Assembly: GCA_032158295.1 (NCBI GenBank)
Contig: CM063254.1
Span: 124,001-188,000 of the forward strand
Length of the DNA stretch: 64,000 nucleotides
Direction: 5' to 3'
DNA from: Pycnopodia helianthoides
Lineage: Eukaryota > Echinodermata > Asteroidea > Forcipulatida > Asteriidae
Of this stretch, positions 10,294 to 19,225 are shown piece by piece. The number at the start of each line of letters is the position of its first letter. Within the stretch, counting starts at the first letter, position 1. The position numbers were made by a program, and so were the translations under genes. The notes under the pieces were generated by a model that made no database searches, was not told the DNA's origin, and was given only the letters and a program-made list of their open reading frames with translations.

Positions 10294-12793
10294 CTGGAGA
10301 TCACAAACAAGAACATGATTAAATTTATTCAAGGTTTGCCTTTCTTTGTTTTAGTGACTAGTCACTAAAAGCTGACCAACTAGTGAAACAAGGATTAACT
10401 GTTTTTGCTAGTTAGCAAAAACAGTTAATCCTTGTTTCACTAGTCTGTCAGCTTTTTCACCAATCCATACTTCATATTAAATAAGGATTCGATTCAACAC
10501 TGAACTGGCCAGCCAGACCCTGTGGAGTAAATTTTGACTGGTCTTCAGGTACTTTAACTTCTATTAGGCTAGTGGAAAACTGCTCAGGGAGAACACTCAT
10601 GTTTAAATCTTTAACTAATTAAACTGCCTCCCATTTCAGAGATTATGTAATGTAGAACAAAAGAAGAATCAGCGTAATGATAAATCTCTCACAATGTTTT
10701 GTATCAAAGGCCGTCTTTGAGTAGAGGAGAAAGTTTAAATATTAAGTCATACAAAGTAAAATCAATTGCTTAGCGTCCCTGCCCGACCTGCAAAAATGCC
10801 CCCACCCTGCAGAATTTTAAAAGGAAGAATGCTAAACAACTAATTATTTTTATATGGCCCAAGTGTGTAAAACAGTACAGGGTTGACACACACTAGACAC
10901 TGGTCTTTTTGGGATCAAAGGTAGGGTCATAGATTGGAAAGTACTCACAAAATTAATGACCCCCAAAACTTACTTTGTGAGAAGCACTGCAGCTGTTGAT
11001 AGTATAAACTATTTTGAGAAAGGATTCCTTTCAAAGTAATATCATAGTTTTTCACCCAAAAACATTTGAATCTGAGAAACAATTCATTCATGACTCGTTT
11101 CTTGGATTTCTAAAGGTTGGTGTCCATTTGTGAATGCTCTGGTCAGAGATGCAGTTGGTAACCGCTGCCATCTCGCTAAACACGGATGAATGCAACATTC
11201 GTGTGAAAATACTGAGACAGTTTTTTACCGTTTTCTAAACAAGTAGACACTGTATTCAACTTTCACAGATGACTTTTATTATATCTTTTGTTATAACTTT
11301 GCCTATAACTCAGCATTGACGTTGACAAACACCAATCTATGACCCTCCCTTTATATCACTGGACTCATCAGTTGAGTCAGTATATCTAGCCATGCCAAAG
11401 AGTGAAGACCTATAAGCATTTCAAGTTTTTCGTACAGTGTACAGACTTTGATGTGTGAAAGTACTTTCTAACTGACTCAAGTATTAACAAACCATTTTTT
11501 TGAGTTTCGAGAACTTTGGAACTGTCTCTGCTGTGCTTAGAAAACCCTCTTCAATTCCTCCATCTGCTTCTTGCTCACTATTCTCATCATCATCATCATC
11601 ATCGTACTTGAACATCTTGAACGGCGATGCATCATCGTCGCCTTCCGTCAGAAGAGAGTTTGACTTCTTCTCACTCCTCCTCTTTTCCAATTTGCTCTTC
11701 CTACGCTCAGAAGTCTCGCTGTCATCCTTAAGATTACAACATGTAAAAGAAAGAGTTGAAACAGTACTGATTTTTGGACTGAAACTTTAGCATTAAAGCC
11801 TTTACTAAACAGAGTCCGAGTCAATCTATTATACTCTGCACATAAAGATCAACTCAACTATAGTATGGCCATGTCAACTGAAGTAATCCCAAGTTATATT
11901 CTCCAGCCCAAGTTAGGATGAGCCAGACTAAATTAGTAAGTTATAACTGACATGTACTTTTAAAGGTAAAGTATACCATTGGTTTTTGGAACCGTTCAAT
12001 TGTTTTAATCCTACATAAGTGTAGATATACAATAACTAACCTGTGAAAATATATATTCACGCAGGAAGAATAAACCTTAATTGGAATACACAATCTGAGA
12101 AACATTTCAAAAAACGTTTCTTAGATTGAATTTTTTTAAAACCCCTTTCTCTAAAAACACATTCCAGTTTCTAAGAGGGGGAATCGTTTCTCAAATGTTA
12201 TACATTATCAACAGCTGCAGTGCATCTTACCAAGTAAATTTGTTTGGAGTAATTACCAAAGGTATACCCTCCCTTTAACCCTCTTGCTGTCTGACCATTC
12301 AATACCATTCAAGTGGTTTTGAATGATAGATAAACTATGCCAGCCTGAAATATGATACCATGAGGAAATGCATGTACACAGTACACAGAACACAGTTAGT
12401 TCTGTGCACAGTTGGGCCACCGTACACAACCTTGGCAGTCGAATGGTTTCAAATGGTTGGTCAACTCACTAAAAAATGTTGCCAAGAGTCACTGACAGTA
12501 GGAGGGTTTTAATATAGCAGCTACCCAAGTCATGAAAAACTCAATCATATCTTCATAATATCATCAAACAAAATTATCGATTTCGCAACAACAAAACTAA
12601 ATAAAGACTTTTGTATAAATTATAACAGACTCTCAAATTCAAGTTCAGGAGTCTTGTTTTCGTTTTTATAAATAAATTATTTTTGGTGTACCTTGAACAG
12701 AGCATCTTCATGTTTTCTTTTGATGGATTTCTTTTCAAGGGACGTCACATTCTTCTGGTTGCCTCGGCCACGGGGGAAGTCTTCCTCTTCCAT
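356..12793 (-). CDS. PDCD11: PDCD11 / RRP5 homolog, N-terminal part (12 coding exons; continues beyond the left edge)
   Basis: Coding exons in transcript order are 12692-12793, 11493-11726, 10114-10293, 9174-9335, 8690-8813, 8319-8500, 7365-7478, 4940-5152, 4204-4389, 2271-2417, 1153-1333 and 356-549. All have AG/GT borders, and phases stay in frame through about 673 residues. RRP5/PDCD11 is a nucleolar protein of roughly 1,870 residues in vertebrates. It acts in the SSU processome and in pre-rRNA cleavage, binding pre-rRNA through tandem S1 domains. The start carries the family hallmark MEEEDFPRGRG. A Lys/Asp/Glu-rich tail follows, then a chain of S1 repeats (for example LVLGAIKEVHDYEIVV, EDHGYVIDTGLAGVHGFL and LLTHKKSLVESTLPVIT, which match the vertebrate protein closely). 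The ATG is at 12793; an acceptor just upstream (12800 region) implies a 5'UTR intron. The C-terminal S1 and HAT repeats lie outside the window. Introns are rich in SINEs and MITEs. Confidence 0.95.
650..1090. repeat. tRNA-derived SINE copy (tRNA-like part on the minus strand) in a PDCD11 intron
   Basis: Positions 799-870 on the minus strand read as a degenerate tRNA with an A box (TAGATAACTCAGTTGGTAGA) and B box (GGTTCATGTCC). The flanks TAATAACCCACAAGG and CCTATTTTGT.AATATCTTTG recur around 4600-4920, 25310-25690 and 32210-32400. The family often occurs as an inverted pair. It is not a functional tRNA: the acceptor stem does not pair. Confidence 0.75.
1446..1613. mobile_element. Small inverted-repeat element (MITE-like) in a PDCD11 intron
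   Basis: The ends GCCTGGAATT and AATTCCAGGC are inverted. The core (CTTGGCCTTGGTGCCCCTTC) recurs near 33290, 34980-35130, 61860-62010 and 62660-62740, so this is a dispersed family. No coding capacity. Confidence 0.65.
2418..4203. other. 1.8-kb PDCD11 intron, no gene seen
   Basis: No exon-like ORF with splice sites is visible. The 3400-3520 part (CACAAAAATAGGAAGATAAA then CCAGATTGCAGAG) resembles 41170-41300, so a degraded interspersed repeat is present. The rest looks unique and AT-rich. Confidence 0.5.
4412..4590. repeat. Dispersed repeat fragment with a CTCF-like core
   Basis: GGACACTCGGTGGCAGCAGA at 4481-4500 is similar to GGAACACTAGGCGGCAGCAG near 44848 and to the ends of the fold-back element at 57948-58325. 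It lies just upstream (transcript sense) of PDCD11 exon 4204-4389. Confidence 0.55.
4600..4920. repeat. Inverted pair of tRNA-like SINE halves
   Basis: A minus-strand tRNA-like unit (4679-4750) faces a plus-strand one (4834-4898; A box TAGCTCAGCTGG, B box GGTTCAAATC). Between them lies a short spacer with the inverted motif AAAATAGGNAGACC. The pair could fold into one long hairpin. It ends about 20 bp from PDCD11 exon 4940-5152. Confidence 0.75.
5287..5672. repeat. Second tRNA-derived SINE family, with inverted flank
   Basis: The tRNA-like part is at 5501-5572 on the plus strand (GGTCTAGTTGGTAAGA, then GGATTTGAATCCCACC). It is followed by GTATACAGTGCTTTACATAC. The left flank (5287-5400) carries the same tail inverted. 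Related minus-strand copies are at 34300-34610 and 60455-60790. Confidence 0.75.
5674..6817. mobile_element. Non-autonomous DNA transposon / fold-back element, about 1.14 kb
   Basis: The terminal inverted repeats are at least 24 bp (TATAGGTTTTCCCGGCCAAT... at 5674 and its exact complement ending at 6817). The interior has no long ORF but repeats the motif ATTCAATTTCACTAG and similar words near both ends (5785-5915 and 6680-6785). It lies wholly inside one PDCD11 intron. Confidence 0.75.
6930..7165 (-). repeat. SINE with a conserved central domain
   Basis: Read on the minus strand, the order is GTCTTGACACTG, AAGACACTTAACCATTATTG, GATGGGACATAAAGCCGTAG, AAGAACCCAGTTACACTTAT, then GGTGTTTCTGGCAGTGGCTG and TTGTAAACCCTTATCAGGTG. 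The same blocks occur at 28535-28735 (plus), 49590-49905 (minus) and 61110-61480 (minus). The middle is unusually constant among copies, as in the Deu/Meta-type SINE superfamilies; I cannot assign the exact superfamily. Confidence 0.75.
7530..7845. repeat. Two tandem copies of a dispersed repeat with AACCCTCCTACTGTCTGACC-type ends
   Basis: GTGGTTTTGAATGATAGATA followed by AACTATGCCAGCCTAAAATA occurs at about 7553 and again at about 7668. The family recurs at 12278-12512 and 43920-44215, and a degenerate piece lies near 8930. The full copy at 12278 has inverted ends (AACCCTC.T.CTGTC). Confidence 0.7.
9605..9775 (+). pseudogene. 3' end of a LINE (non-LTR retrotransposon), L2/CR1-type
   Basis: The plus strand encodes MWNHLPKNIRQSPSVAVFK followed by ASLITYLLSEAYVAM and a stop. 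This matches the extreme C-terminus of L2/CR1-like reverse transcriptase ORFs (WNxLPxxIRxxxSxxxFKxxLKxYL). The short repeat GATTGATTGATT after the stop fits the 3' tail of such elements. It is a 5'-truncated dead copy. Confidence 0.7.
9850..10070 (-). repeat. tRNA-derived SINE copy in a PDCD11 intron
   Basis: GATGTGGGAGGAAGACCCC and TGGGATTCAAACTGGGGTCC match copies near 17085-17460 and 54585-54710. The minus-strand tRNA-like B box (GGTTTGAATCCCACC type) is recognisable. No coding function. Confidence 0.65.
10379..10443. repeat. Near-perfect short hairpin, about 30-bp arms
   Basis: ACTAGTGAAACAAGGATTAA with CTGTTTTTGCTA is followed after 2 bp by its exact complement, ending CTTGTTTCACTAGT. 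A weaker outer arm (AAAGCTGACC / CTGTCAGCTTTT) extends it. The 65-bp palindrome lies in the intron between PDCD11 exons 2 and 3. Confidence 0.8.
10912..11352. mobile_element. MITE, about 440 bp, AAAGGTAGGGTCATAGATTG ends
   Basis: The left end AAAGGTAGGGTCATAGATTG is inverted at the right end (CCAATCTATGACCCTCCCTTT). A sister copy lies at 48620-49075, and the inner words CAGCTGCAGTG and GAATGCTCTGGTCAGAGATG are shared. No ORF. Confidence 0.8.
11493..12793 (-). CDS. PDCD11: PDCD11 exons 1-2: N-terminal leader and acidic/basic region
   Basis: Exon 1 (12692-12793) encodes 34 residues and exon 2 (11493-11726) encodes 78; both are phase 0. Exon 2 alternates basic stretches (RRKSKLEKRRSEKK) with an Asp run encoded by an ATC/GAT trinucleotide tract near 11585-11605, so its length may vary between individuals. 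Such a charged N-terminus before the first S1 domain is usual for RRP5. The tract is a microsatellite inside coding sequence, and it is read in another frame on the plus strand as a false Ser-rich ORF. Confidence 0.9.
11960..12275. mobile_element. MITE-like element with AAAGGTA..TATACC ends
   Basis: AAAGGTAAAGTATACCATTG at the left is inverted at the right (CCAAAGGTATACCCTCCCTTT). It shares end words with the 10912 and 45675 elements, suggesting related families. It is non-coding and lies in the first PDCD11 coding intron. Confidence 0.65.
12278..12512. mobile_element. MITE, about 230 bp
   Basis: The inverted ends are AACCCTCTTGCTGTCTGACC and GTCACTGACAGTAGGAGGGTT. The core is GTGGTTTTGAATGATAGATA. 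It is the reference copy for the fragments at 7530-7845 and 43920-44215. Confidence 0.7.
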
Positions 12794-14778
12794 TGTGAAA
12801 CTAAAAAGTGATTTATTAGTATTAAATTAAATGTACTTACAACAAAAATCTTGGTTTTTTTTAATGCAAACTGTTGGTATTGTTTATATGTTTAAACTTA
12901 GTTTCATCAAACAAAAACAGAACTTCATACATGCATTGCGTGTACACTGTGTGCCAATGACCATGCAATGATTGATATGGTTAAGTGAACATTTCAAATT
13001 GGGAGAACATTTTGGCAAATTATATTCTAAACGGAGCTCTACAGGTCATCACACCGTGTAACCAAGGTGAATCCCTGGCCACACTTCCACCATGTCCACA
13101 TCATTAAATCATGTACATGTAGAACTATGCGATAATCGTAACCCTCCATCCTCCCAATGGTCCTAAACCAGAGTGTTACGAGACAAGTAATGTAAGAAAT
13201 CACCATATGTGACCTGATCTATCGAAATGAGGAATGTGTCAGTGTTGTAACAATCATGGCGCTGGAGTCGCATGATTTGTGTACAAAACCATGTGCGTGC
13301 GTAGTCTTGGTTCAAGACGTTCTTGTTGAGTCACTCAACACTACACACGACGCGACTATTCCACCGATAGTCATGCGCAACCGCGGAGCGCGCTAAATCG
13401 CAATAGTTGGGTGATAATGAACAACAACGTCTTGCACCAAGACTAGTGCGTGCGCTGCTGTGAAATGTTTTTCCAACAAACTGGTACTCCGCGCGCAGCA
13501 ACGCTGGTCCCGGCAACTGTGGGTTGGTTTTGTACACAAATCATGTGTCTCCAGCGCCATATTTGTTACAACACTGTTTGAATGGGAACGGAATTACGGT
13601 AAGAATTTTACTGCTTTGTTAACAACTTTAAATTTGCGGAGTGGATTTTCTAGACCCATGCAACGCTCAATGAGAGTTCAAGGAACACGTGACGTAGAGC
13701 CTATTTTTGGCGAGATCCGGTTTAAAATGAGAACTCCAGGTGCAGAAACGAAAATGACAAAAAGTTTTGAATAGGAATTTGTACATGCACCTCTATGAAG
13801 TTCATGGAGCCGTTAGCGGATCGAACCTCATAATTCTAGGAGTAAGGTTCATGGAGCCAATGGCGGATCGAACCTCATAATTCTAGGGAAAAGTTTTAGT
13901 CTATTTTGTAGCCCAACAAAGCCGGTGTGTCCCTTTAACCAACTCATGAACTTGGAGTTGGACTCACTTACTCATAATGTTACTTGGAGGTTGAATAACC
14001 TCCATTCAAAAAACTAACTATAAACTAGTTACTTCTTCTTCTACGGGCAACGAGGGTTCTCATCAAAGCCTGTTCAGGACTTCAGCATGAGGGACATAGC
14101 CCAGGTTGGACTCCTCCGTTGCATACAACGTGACGGAGTCCAGGATGTAAAGGTCCCGTACCATTGCGAAAAAATTTATAACAACATTAATTCATATTTT
14201 TACCATTTTGAGGAAGCTGAAACTTGACTCACATATTCCTTGTGTCCTAAACCTTACGCCTGCTCTATTCAGAATTGCAAATTTTATCCTTGGATGACAT
14301 TATTGTGAAAATAAAATGAAAAATTTATGCATTCTCCAGGGTTCTGCCCAGGATTTCTTTAGTGGTGGAAAAATATTTCCCTAGAAACCTTTGCGAGATG
14401 GATCAGTTACACGGTAGATCATATAAATAGACTCAAATCAAAGAAGTACTCAAAATTAATGGCTTCGGATACCATTTTTACTGGTAAATACCCAATTTTA
14501 CGTTTCGATGAAAACCTTTGAAAGGAAATGGCAAGTGTAATTTAAAAATTTTGAAAATGTGTGTGGTGGTCGGAAACAGAGAAAATTCTGCCAGTGGTGG
14601 TTGGGGAATCCTGATTGCCGGGCGGGTTTTCCGGTACCGACCACTGTGGGCAGAACCCTGATTCTCGGCAATGGCCTAAACTGACAAGACGTGAATGCTT
14701 CAGCAGCGCATGTGCGTCCTTAGCCCACCTTGTTGGGCTGTTATGGCTCTCTTTTAACATCAGTCATATAACACTCAC
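12794..14778. other. Intergenic; presumed PDCD11 promoter and 5'UTR region
   Basis: Apart from the fold-back repeat, I see 13130-13185 (CGATAATCGTAACCCTCCAT), which recurs at 63775-63830, and the sequence around 14035-14165, which has no recognisable content. An exact promoter cannot be placed. The CG-rich stretch at 13340-13530 belongs partly to the repeat. Confidence 0.4.
13243..13890. repeat. Relative of the large palindrome, upstream of PDCD11
   Basis: 13475-13800 matches 39277-39605 over about 320 bp with scattered changes (TGGTACTCCGCGCGCAGCAA, GTGGATTTTCT.GACCCATGC, GAACTCCAGGTGCAGAAACG). A short inverted arm (13243-13291) complements 13522-13570. Two near copies of GGTTCATGGAGCC..CGGATCGAACCTCATAATT follow at 13800-13885. 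The region lies where the PDCD11 promoter is expected. Confidence 0.75.
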
Positions 14779-15039
14779 CAGAGAGCCATAACAGCCCAAC
14801 AGTGCATCCTCAGACACGCCCACAAATCTAACGCGGAAGTCGGTCGGGTTGCTTTGCATGCCGCGCATGCGCACATGAGCTTTAACAGTCACTTGGTACA
14901 CGATGGTCACACTCACAACGCCAGTACACAACTCAGACTTATTTTCGGAAATAATGTCACCCATGGATGTATTTGTTAGTTGTGAACTCATCAAAAGTGT
15001 AGTTAGGACACCAAGAATGTATGAATGGAGTTTCAGCTT
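14779..15039 (-). CDS. Candidate orphan coding exon, 87 codons
   Basis: On the minus strand an acceptor-like AG at 15040 and a good donor (CTCTG|GTGAGT) at 14778 bound exactly 87 open codons. The start (KLKLHSYILGVLTTLLMSS) looks like a signal or anchor segment, followed by a Ser/Thr/Val-rich stretch with two Cys. I do not recognise the family. It contains GCGCATGCGCA near 14865, an NRF1-type site, so it may instead be promoter or 5' transcript sequence. No joining exon in matching phase is evident nearby. Confidence 0.3.
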
Positions 15040-15303
15040 CTCAAATCAGGTAAAAATATTTTAAAAACATTAGCTCAAAATATGTTCGCATTGTAGAGGA
15101 GGAGCTTTATACCCAGGACGTCAGTGCAGGCACTGACTGCCGTCCTCACTGAGGCAGGGCGCAGGGGGGCTAGTTAGTTAGAGGGAACGGTAATGTTCGC
15201 ACATCTCTAGTTTCCATTGTATTTTCATAAACTATCCCCTCAAAGGATGACCAAAACAACCCGTAGAAAGTAATAAATTATTTCAAACATGTTATACCTT
15301 AAC

Positions 15304-15508
15304 CCTGGATGTAAATTTGTAGAAACTTATTCGAAGAATTACCACGTTGTAAACGCACGCGGGTCACACGGAGGCCGCCATCTTTAAATTCATCAACACT
15401 GCTATCCTCCTCCCCATAAGCATTCCAGAAAACCTCGATCTCACTTGTCTCTGCTCGAGCTCGGGGATCGGGGGCGGGATCCAAATCAGTGGGGGAATTA
15501 ATAAACAG
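15304..15508 (-). CDS. Candidate orphan coding exon, about 68 codons
   Basis: The minus strand has an acceptor (CTGTTTTTAG at 15509 and above), then an open frame with acidic coding-like composition (AETSEIEVFWNAYGEEDSSV, then DEFKDGGLRVTRVRLQRG). A weak donor CAGG|GTTAAG follows at 15303. The phase (ends +1) does not match the next candidate exon at 14779-15039. I do not recognise it. It could be a lineage-specific gene, a decayed exon or chance. Confidence 0.3.
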
Positions 15509-15663
15509 CTAAAAACAGCTAAAGTATGGACTTATATTTCTTCTGATTCATTTTCTATTAAATTTTTGATAATCAAGCGAAAAACAAATTAATAAGAACT
15601 TCCCAGACCTTTGAAAACTATCAATTTTATAAATTTGTGGAAAAATTTCAGAATATTTTAACT

Positions 15664-16056
15664 TTAAAGGAACATTACTGAATTGGTAAGAAAAAACTTG
15701 TAAAATATACTTTTGATCACAGATTTACACAAAACTTACATGGTCTAATGATGATGATAGTAGAAAACATCCCTTGAAATATTTCTGTCTGAAATGCCAT
15801 ATTTGATGAGAAATGAATAAACTATATTTTCCGATTGGAGTTTATCGCTCAGTGAGCGTTTTATTCATTTGTTGAATCTATATGATTTCATGCAAATGTG
15901 TAATCGGTTTTTTCACTATTTTCTCGTGACCCAGATGGCCGATCGATCTCAAACTTCTACAGGTTTGTCAGTTTATGTATGATGGATTACATAAAGTGCT
16001 TACACTGCCAGCAACTGTTTTGTTAGCAAAAACCAATTCTGTAATGTTCCTTTAAA
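15664..16056. mobile_element. MITE, about 390 bp
   Basis: AAAGGAACATTACTGAATTGG at the left is inverted at the right (CCAATTCTGTAATGTTCCTTT). Core words (GAAATATTT.TG.CTGAAATG) recur at 16190-16250, 27480-27530 and 46190-46220, giving a dispersed family with partial copies. Confidence 0.75.
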
Positions 16057-17084
16057 TGTTGTGCATAACATATGTAAGATTATATGGGTTTTGAGGCATT
16101 GCATGGTGAGGTATCAGTATATATTTGGTTTGCAGGTTTACACATGTAAGATTTGCAGGTTTACACATAACTTACATGGTATAAAGTTGGCCATGTGGGA
16201 AAACTTCCCTTTAAACAGTGTTTCCTGAAATGAGTTTTTGAGAGATATGAGTCCTATGTTTGACAACATTGAAACAATAAAACAACAGTGAAAATAAAGG
16301 ATTCACACTTAAATTTGTATTTAATGTGTATGTTGGGTCACACTAAGTCCCAATACTGGTTTTTGACAGTTACCAATGTTGCCAATAAGTGCTCTAAGCA
16401 GATTTGTAACACATACAATACAAACAGTAACACATAAAATACAAACAGTAACACAATCAATCTCAGTGTTTTGGCTATGGCTATTCGTAATAATGTTTGT
16501 TGTGAACATAAATTGCATGTGTAAATAAATAGAAAGTGGTCATAAATATTGCAGTGAAAGGATTTTTTTTTCTTTTTTAGAAGTTCTGCTGAAGAAGAGG
16601 GATCTATGTTTGATCAAAATACAGGCATTCACTTGTTCTCTATTTAAGTTTATTATCTGTGTATTAATATTTAATGATACAATTTCCCTTCATTCCCTCA
16701 AAACTCAAACCCATAGTAAAAAATGATCTAGGTCTACTGTAAATGAGGACAATCTAGGTAACCTAATTTTAAGTTAAAACTGAAATATTTCTTTGATAAA
16801 ATCAATCTCATATAATAAGGAAATTCCTTGTAAACTTTGTATATTTTAGCAGTTGCAAACTGATGACATGGTATAGAGAAATACTTGGCCAAAACTTTAT
16901 ACATCTGAAGCACCATGACAACCAACTGGAGTTCTGCAGACTGAAAATTTTCTCAAAAAAATTCTCTGCAACGACCTAGAATCATCTCTTTAATTAAAAG
17001 TGTTTTTATTTCATGACACAACAGCAAACAAAAATGCCAATAACAGGATGAATAGGAGATGATGAAGAAGTGGTCATCACGCTT

Positions 17085-17690
17085 AAGATGTGGGAGGCAA
17101 ACCCTAAATGGGGGGAACTCACGAAATTACGAAATCAGGTAGGGATTGACTGAAAACCAAAGATAGCGCCTTAAGATGAGAAACTGGATCTCTATCTATC
17201 ATTGGAACGTCAAATACGCCTGGGCACCATTTGTTATCATTGATACCAAAGGTCATTGTCTGCATTGATCTGTTGTTGCATCAAAAGAGTTGTTTGCTGC
17301 GTCCAGTGAACATTTCAAAGTTCAGTAAAAGTTCCCAATTTTGCACCTTCAGTGTTCATAATCTTTGCTGAAAACCCAAGCTCTGATCTGAGGTAGGATT
17401 TGAACCAGGGTCCAAAGAGGTGAAAAGCAAAGGAAGTATACCACTGAGCCAACTTGGGCCCAAGCATGGCTCTGCTTATACCTGCAAATTCAGCACTTGC
17501 GATCATCATTTCTGCACAAGCTGTGTAAAGCGAATACCGAATACAGCCTAGTAGCCCGGAGTATGCAAGCGCAAAAGCAGAAATTCCCTGCTAACCTGTG
17601 AAATACGCTTGATGTAAGCACAGAATTCCCTGCTTCCGTAAGAGCCAATTCTTTGCTCACAGTAACAGAGCCATGAAATTGGGCCCCATT
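17085..17690. repeat. tRNA-like SINE fragment plus a GGGCCCAATTTCAT-type fold-back element
   Basis: At 17385-17460, minus strand, there is a degenerate tRNA-like unit (TTGGCTCAGTGGTATACTTC ... GGTTCAAATCC). From 17455 (GGGCCCAAGCATGGCTCTGC) to 17690 (GCCATGAAATTGGGCCCC) lies a member of the family best preserved at 41334-41579. Confidence 0.6.
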
Positions 17691-18204
17691 TTGCATGTAT
17701 GTGTGGATTGACCTTATACTCTACCTACAGATCTTAAGCATTAACGTTATTCAGCCTCCATCTGAGAGGCAAACAGATAAGAAACAATGGAAAAGACAAA
17801 TTTGTACGTGGATTTGTACACAGGAAAGGCCAGAGAGCAAGCTCTACGCGAGGGCGCCCTACTCAATGACGTCATGTGCATAACGTCTTTTGACACACAC
17901 TGTGACATGTATCATGAACACCCTAGGAATGTTTTAAAACATAATAAATCATAATGCCATGCTCAAACAAACAAAATTGATTTAGTATACTTATAAAAAT
18001 GTTCAAACTGTACAGATACAGTTTCACTAAATGTAAGTACAAAAATATATATTGTGATATATAAAAATACACTAAGTGTAGTAACAAATGAAAAATGCTT
18101 CATACCGATAAGAACAAATTCTGCTTGAAAAGGAAATTGTGACGTCAGGGACCAAGTTAGAACTGTGGAAGACAAAAGTGTCGTTGTAGATGAGAGAGTA
18201 AGAA

Positions 18205-18575
18205 GCTATTTGCGAGTTAGATTTGAATATAAATGTTTGATAAAATTATTTGCTTTAGTCACAACTTACTGCTTTAATCTGAATTCCTCAGACTATTTAG
18301 AAACAGTTGCTATGTCTCATGGTTCGAGGCAAGCTATTGGGTAGTTACATAAGAGACAGAAAACATGCACCTATACACAATTCTGAATGAAGGTGAATGG
18401 TACGATGGTACCAGGGTTTACTCATCTGGAGGTTGCTATAAAAAAGCTTGCCCGAACCATTTGACATAGCAACTGTCTCTTTACTCTGTCTAAGGAACTC
18501 AAATTTAGGCAGTAAGTTGTGACTAAGCAAGTCATTGTAATAGACATTATTCAAATCTAACTCGCTAATGGCTTA
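18205..18575. mobile_element. MITE with long inverted ends, downstream of the SH3PXD2-like gene
   Basis: The end GCTATTTGCGAGTTAGATTTG is inverted at the right as CAAATCTAACTCGCTAATGGC. Inner arms (GTTGCTATGTCTCATGGTTC, AATTTAGGCAGTAAGTTGTG) also pair, so most of the element is a hairpin. A second copy lies at 24229-24455. Confidence 0.8.
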
Positions 18576-18910
18576 TTAGCGGCTACAGCTGTAGCTTAAC
18601 CACCACATGAACAAGCATTGAAGCATAGGATGCCCATAGCAACACCCTTGGCAACAGATGCAGCAACTAATTCCAACACAGATTCACCCATCCAGCACAA
18701 TGATTTACATCAAAGGGTATTAATTACATACCATTTACTTTCAAACACCAGCATTATAAAAATTAGGAGTCCGGACGCCATACTGGTTAAAAAATTACAA
18801 AACTCAACAAACTCCTACATTCTCCCCGTATTACCTATTATATGTCACAGAAACATTCACTAAAATACACAAATCTTACGATTCTTTACAAAAAACTGTA
18901 ACATTCTTAG

Positions 18911-18916
18911 TTTATT
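18911..18916 (-). terminator. Possible polyadenylation signal for the SH3PXD2-like gene
   Basis: AATAAA on the minus strand lies about 310 nt after the stop codon at 19226. It is the first clear canonical hexamer, but without transcript data it remains a candidate. Confidence 0.4.
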
Positions 18917-19225
18917 AATAAGTGGGATTCTTGTCTCACATGATGAGTTACATAACAGTGACATCCAATTGCATTGTTGTTTTTATTATTATTTTAAAGC
19001 AAAAATTGTGCACATTCTTCTACAATAATTTTCATTTTCCATAACAATAATAACAAAAAAGGATCATATATAGTGCATAATCTGTCTATGAAGACGCTCA
19101 AGGCGCTCCACATAAAACAAAACTAAATTCTACCTATGAATTGGCAGCATAAACCATCACTTTTTGATAATGATGACTTTTTGATATTTACCAACATAAA
19201 CTACAGAGTGAATGCTCCATTAACA

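Noticed and set aside
11500..11790. Ser-rich plus-strand frame
   Set aside because: Antisense shadow of PDCD11 exon 2.
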